A DNA stretch of 8,186 nt from Acidobacteriota bacterium (GTDB lineage Bacteria > Acidobacteriota > Terriglobia > Terriglobales > Acidobacteriaceae): assembly GCA_021781255.1 (NCBI GenBank), contig JAJXXG010000618.1, positions 1 to 8,186 of the forward strand, written 5' to 3'. Shown piece after piece: positions 6,030-8,186 of this stretch (position 1 is its first letter; every line of letters starts with the position of its first letter). Both the position numbers and the translations under genes were made by a program. The notes under the pieces are model-generated. The model was not told the DNA's origin. It made no database searches and worked only from the letters and a program-made list of their open reading frames with translations.

Positions 6030-7334
6030 TCACTGACCTTGCCCCGCGACTGCGGGCGGCCGGGCTGTGGTGGCGGTCTTCTGCCGGTGCTGGTTGAGCG
6101 CTGCGCGTTTGGCGGCTGCGCGTTTCTTTTCCCTGATCTTTGCGGCGCTTGTCTTGGCGGTGCTTGTCCTGGCGGCGCTGGTTCTGGCGGCGTGCGTCTT
6201 CGCAGCAGCCCTGGCTCTGGTGTGCGGCCTGGCTGGCTTGCTGCCTGGTGCGTGGCGGCGCGCGCTCGTCTGCGCAGGAGGCGCCTTTACAGGCGTTGAA
6301 GCAGGCGTCTTCGCAGGTTCGCTGGCCGCGGGCTTGCCGTCACCGGGACTCATTGCTGTCTGCTCAGGGCCTGAGCCGGGAGCCATCTGCAACACCACCT
6401 GCTGGTCATAGCGCAGATCCACCGCAGCCAGCTTTGGATATTGCTGCCGCCATTCGGCGATGTGCGCCTTGTAGCGCTGATACCTATCGAGGAAGTGGTC
6501 TTCACCGAAGTGCGCCAGAATGTCGCCCCCCTGCTCCGGCATCATCACGCGGGCATCTTCCGGATCGGTCAAGTCAATCTCTGAAATCTGATTGGATAGA
6601 TGCTGACCGTTTGCGTCCAGCTCGTCCAGGAGGCGCAGATACACGGCCATGCGCGCCTGACGCGAAGCCATCGGGTCGCGGGCATCGATGCCGGTCAGCA
6701 CAGGAAAGGAATAGTGGTGCTGCGCCATCATTGCCGCCGGCATGGTCAGCAGCACGCCACTGGCGTCCACCAGACCGATCTGCTGCCCGTGACGCACAAA
6801 CGCCACCGGCTGCCGCTCGACCACCGCCACGCGAATCTGGTCCGGCAACACGCGCATCACCGTCGCTCGCTCCACCCAGGGAATCTGTTCGAGTTGATTG
6901 CGGCGCTGGGCCAGCGGCACAAAGAAGATGTTGCGCCCGACATCCTCGCCGAAAATCGGCAGCATGTCGCTGCGCCGCACCTCGGACAATCCTGTCGCCT
7001 GGATGCTGCTCGTGCCTGCAATGCGAAAACGAGCGTCGCGTTCAAGAAATTTTGCGAACCGATAAATGGAGAATGCGAAAACCGACAGCACAATCAGCGC
7101 GCCGGCGCCCAGCAGCACACGTCCCACGGAGCCGGCGGGCCGCCACCAGGGATTGCGCGCGCGGTCGAAGCGCGGCTTCTCGTCGCCGTCGGCGTCCTCC
7201 ATCTCCAGCGGCATGCCGGGCAGTCCGCGCCCCGAGAGGGGCACACTCTGCTGCACGCGCCGAAAACGAGACTCCACGGGCGCTTCATCTTCCCAAACAA
7301 GGGATCGAGTTCGGTGATTGCCTTGTATCGCCAC
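6030..7334 (-). CDS. ftsQ: Cell division protein FtsQ with long basic C-terminal tail
   Basis: FtsQ is a bitopic membrane protein that links early and late divisome parts in the periplasm. Residue numbers here count from the GTG at 7334. A cytoplasmic N-terminus of ~70 residues is followed by one membrane helix (~71-93, GRVLLGAGALIVLSVFAFS), a POTRA domain (~102-179, ending with LPDQIRVAVVERQPVAFVR) and the beta domain (~180-318). After that comes a ~115-residue Pro/Ala/Lys/Arg/Thr-rich tail containing four [KR]-T-x-x-A pentapeptides. The total of 434 residues is much longer than E. coli FtsQ (276). The start is uncertain. The open frame reaches a TTG at 7412, with GTGs at 7334 and 7277. None has a clear ribosome site; GGGAAG lies 11 bases before 7277. 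The residues upstream of 7334 overlap a promoter-like TATAGT and look non-coding. It heads the ftsQAZ operon; a GH30 gene precedes it instead of murC or ddl. Confidence 0.9.
   Translation of the reverse strand: MAIQGNHRTRSLVWEDEAPVESRFRRVQQSVPLSGRGLPGMPLEMEDADGDEKPRFDRARNPWWRPAGSVGRVLLGAGALIVLSVFAFSIYRFAKFLERDARFRIAGTSSIQATGLSEVRRSDMLPIFGEDVGRNIFFVPLAQRRNQLEQIPWVERATVMRVLPDQIRVAVVERQPVAFVRHGQQIGLVDASGVLLTMPAAMMAQHHYSFPVLTGIDARDPMASRQARMAVYLRLLDELDANGQHLSNQISEIDLTDPEDARVMMPEQGGDILAHFGEDHFLDRYQRYKAHIAEWRQQYPKLAAVDLRYDQQVVLQMAPGSGPEQTAMSPGDGKPAASEPAKTPASTPVKAPPAQTSARRHAPGSKPARPHTRARAAAKTHAARTSAARTSTAKTSAAKIREKKRAAAKRAALNQHRQKTATTARPPAVAGQGQ
6141..6204 (-). repeat. Four tandem 15-bp repeats inside ftsQ
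   Basis: Units related to GCGCTTGTCTTGGCG (plus strand) occur four times in a row from about 6145 to 6204, with the last the most diverged. On the coding strand they encode KTHAA, RTSAA, RTSTA and KTSAA in the basic FtsQ tail. In-frame 15-base units can expand or contract without breaking the gene. Confidence 0.7.
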
Positions 7335-7368
7335 GCCTGAGCACGGGTCGTGAGATTCGCCAGACTCA

Positions 7369-7374
7369 ACTATA
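7369..7374 (-). promoter_or_regulatory. Possible -10 box (TATAGT) ahead of ftsQ
   Basis: TATAGT on the minus strand matches five of six bases of the -10 consensus and sits in the gap between the GH30 gene and ftsQ. No recognisable -35 lies 16-18 bases upstream; an A6 tract is there instead. If real, transcription would begin near 7362, placing the ftsQ start at 7334 or 7277 rather than 7412. Confidence 0.25.
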
Positions 7375-7419
7375 GCCCGCAGCCGCGCGGCTTTTTTCCG
7401 CAACGGCGACAAGGGGAAT

Positions 7420-7433
7420 CCGTAGCGTTACGG
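7420..7433. other. Short hairpin in the GH30-ftsQ gap
   Basis: Arms CCGTA and TACGG (5 bp) enclose a 4-base loop about 90 bases after the GH30 stop codon. There is no T tract on the minus strand, so it is not a convincing terminator. Nothing else clear is seen between 7335 and 7520 apart from the TATAGT box. Confidence 0.25.
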
Positions 7434-7520
7434 GGATGGATGAAAATGCAACAGAAGACTTTACATGGCGGCGTCGCCTGCCGAACGCAAGCGGCGCTGC
7501 CGTGAAAGGAGGTCAGCCGT

Positions 7521-8186
7521 CTAGGCCCACGCGAGCGTCTGCACCGAGTCCGCCGGCAGATCGACGTCGAGAGCCTGCGAGCCCAGCAGAAGCTGCGTGC
7601 GCTTCTGCGGACCGCGATTGGCCAGCACCACCACAAAGCTTCCATCGGGATTGCGGAAGCCCGCATGAGTGACTGCCCCGCCTGCGCCCTGTCCGCCCAG
7701 GCCGTCCGTGGCAAACACCTTCGCGCCGCGCCGCACATGCCGGGAGTAGTGCGCGAAGGCCCAGTACTGCCCGCTTCGCGTCACCTTGCGGGTTGCGTTG
7801 TCCACTGTAATGACACCGCCGCAGGAGAACGGACCGATGTTGGGATTTCCCTTCTCGTCCAGCGCCAGGTTCCACGAGGTAATCGAGCGCGCCCAGTTGT
7901 TGACGACGCCGTTGAAAGTATCGGCCCACGTGGTCCAGTCCGTCAGATAGTCGGGCGCATTGATGTCTGGCCCGCCCTCGGTCCAGTAGGTATTCTTCTG
8001 CGGGAAGGCGTCGTGTACCCGCGACATGGCCGAAGCCTCGCCTACATAGCCGTGCCAGGCAATGCCATCGATGTAGTCATATGCAGCCGGATCGCTTAAT
8101 TCGTCGATGGCCCGGCCCCACAGACTGTAGTTGTGGTCGAGCACCCATATCTTTGTGGGCATGCCGGCCTTGCGCAGCGCGGGCCC
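7521..8186 (-). CDS. GH30-family glycoside hydrolase, C-terminal part (5' end outside window)
   Basis: The frame is open to the window edge, leaving 221 residues of the C-terminal end. The pattern is that of GH30 glucosylceramidase-like enzymes, retaining beta-glycosidases acting on beta-glucosides, beta-xylans or similar. Seen here: TKIWVLDHNY (a late barrel strand), IAWHGYVG, FPQKNTYWTEGGPD with the probable nucleophile Glu70 of the visible part (codon 7979-7977), then SWNLALDEKGNPN, GGVITVDN and QYWAFAHYSRHVRRGAK, typical of the barrel end and the GH30 beta-sandwich. The final segment (GFRNPDGSFVVVLANRG to the TLAWA end) completes the sandwich. The acid/base Glu and any signal peptide lie upstream, outside the window. 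Family is fairly secure; the substrate cannot be told. It lies upstream of ftsQ on the same strand with no clear terminator between them, so read-through into ftsQ is possible. Confidence 0.88.
   Translation of the reverse strand, partial: GPALRKAGMPTKIWVLDHNYSLWGRAIDELSDPAAYDYIDGIAWHGYVGEASAMSRVHDAFPQKNTYWTEGGPDINAPDYLTDWTTWADTFNGVVNNWARSITSWNLALDEKGNPNIGPFSCGGVITVDNATRKVTRSGQYWAFAHYSRHVRRGAKVFATDGLGGQGAGGAVTHAGFRNPDGSFVVVLANRGPQKRTQLLLGSQALDVDLPADSVQTLAWA

Noticed and set aside
3895..6097. Long plus-strand open frames opposite ftsZ and ftsA (3895-4935 and 4796-6097)
   Set aside because: They are antisense to well-conserved genes; stop-poor complementary frames are expected in GC-rich coding DNA. 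Their translations show no recognisable domain.
6140..7375. Long plus-strand open frame opposite ftsQ
   Set aside because: The translation is Arg/Ala/Pro-rich low-complexity text mirroring the codon bias of ftsQ, with no start context or domain.
7381..7397. AGCCGCGCGGCT palindrome followed by T6 on the plus strand, terminator-like
   Set aside because: The usable stem is only four base pairs around a four-base loop, and no plus-strand gene precedes it. On the minus strand, where the genes are, the T tract is on the wrong side.
7504..7513. GAAAGGAGGT on the plus strand (ACCTCCTTTC on the minus strand), resembling a ribosome site or the 16S rRNA 3' tail
   Set aside because: No start codon follows at a usable distance on the plus strand, and the ten-base match is not flanked by other 16S sequence, so a chance match is the simplest reading.
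1..8186. Mobile elements, CRISPR arrays, tRNA/rRNA genes or a novel defence system
   Set aside because: No transposase or integrase frames, no spaced direct repeats and no tRNA-like cloverleafs were seen. All sizeable coding regions are explained by known families.

Overview
The window is GC-rich, tightly packed bacterial chromosome with every convincing gene on the minus strand. The gene set looks acidobacterial (Terriglobia/Acidobacteriaceae-like): ftsQ-ftsA-ftsZ next to a small penicillin-binding protein, a DedA-rhodanese fusion, a UbiD-family decarboxylase and a GH30-type glycosidase. This taxonomic call is an inference from protein style and neighbourhood; no rRNA or other marker is present.

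In the direction of transcription (high to low coordinates) the window holds: (i) 8186-7521, the C-terminal part of a GH30-family glycoside hydrolase whose 5' end lies outside the window; (ii) about 7334-3394, the division operon ftsQ-ftsA-ftsZ with gaps of only 10 and 13 bases; (iii) 3138-1816, a secreted single-domain penicillin-binding transpeptidase with its own candidate promoter, a leader hairpin and an intrinsic-type terminator; (iv) 1622-666, a DedA membrane protein fused to a rhodanese domain; (v) 551-1, the N-terminal part of a UbiD-family decarboxylase.

The core is cell division and peptidoglycan synthesis. FtsA anchors FtsZ filaments to the membrane, FtsQ links the cytoplasmic ring to the periplasmic synthesis machinery, and the neighbouring transpeptidase probably cross-links or remodels peptidoglycan. 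The usual dcw neighbours upstream of ftsQ (murC, murB or ddl) are absent; a glycosidase occupies that place. Two periplasmic proteins, FtsQ and the PBP, carry long Ala/Lys/Arg/Thr-rich low-complexity segments.

I found no mobile element, CRISPR array, tRNA, rRNA or evident new defence or biosynthetic system. The interest lies in domain architecture (DedA-rhodanese fusion, FtsQ basic tail with a pentapeptide repeat, basic-linker PBP), in the broken dcw order, and in several small intergenic structures that remain tentative. No intergenic gap exceeds 300 bases.
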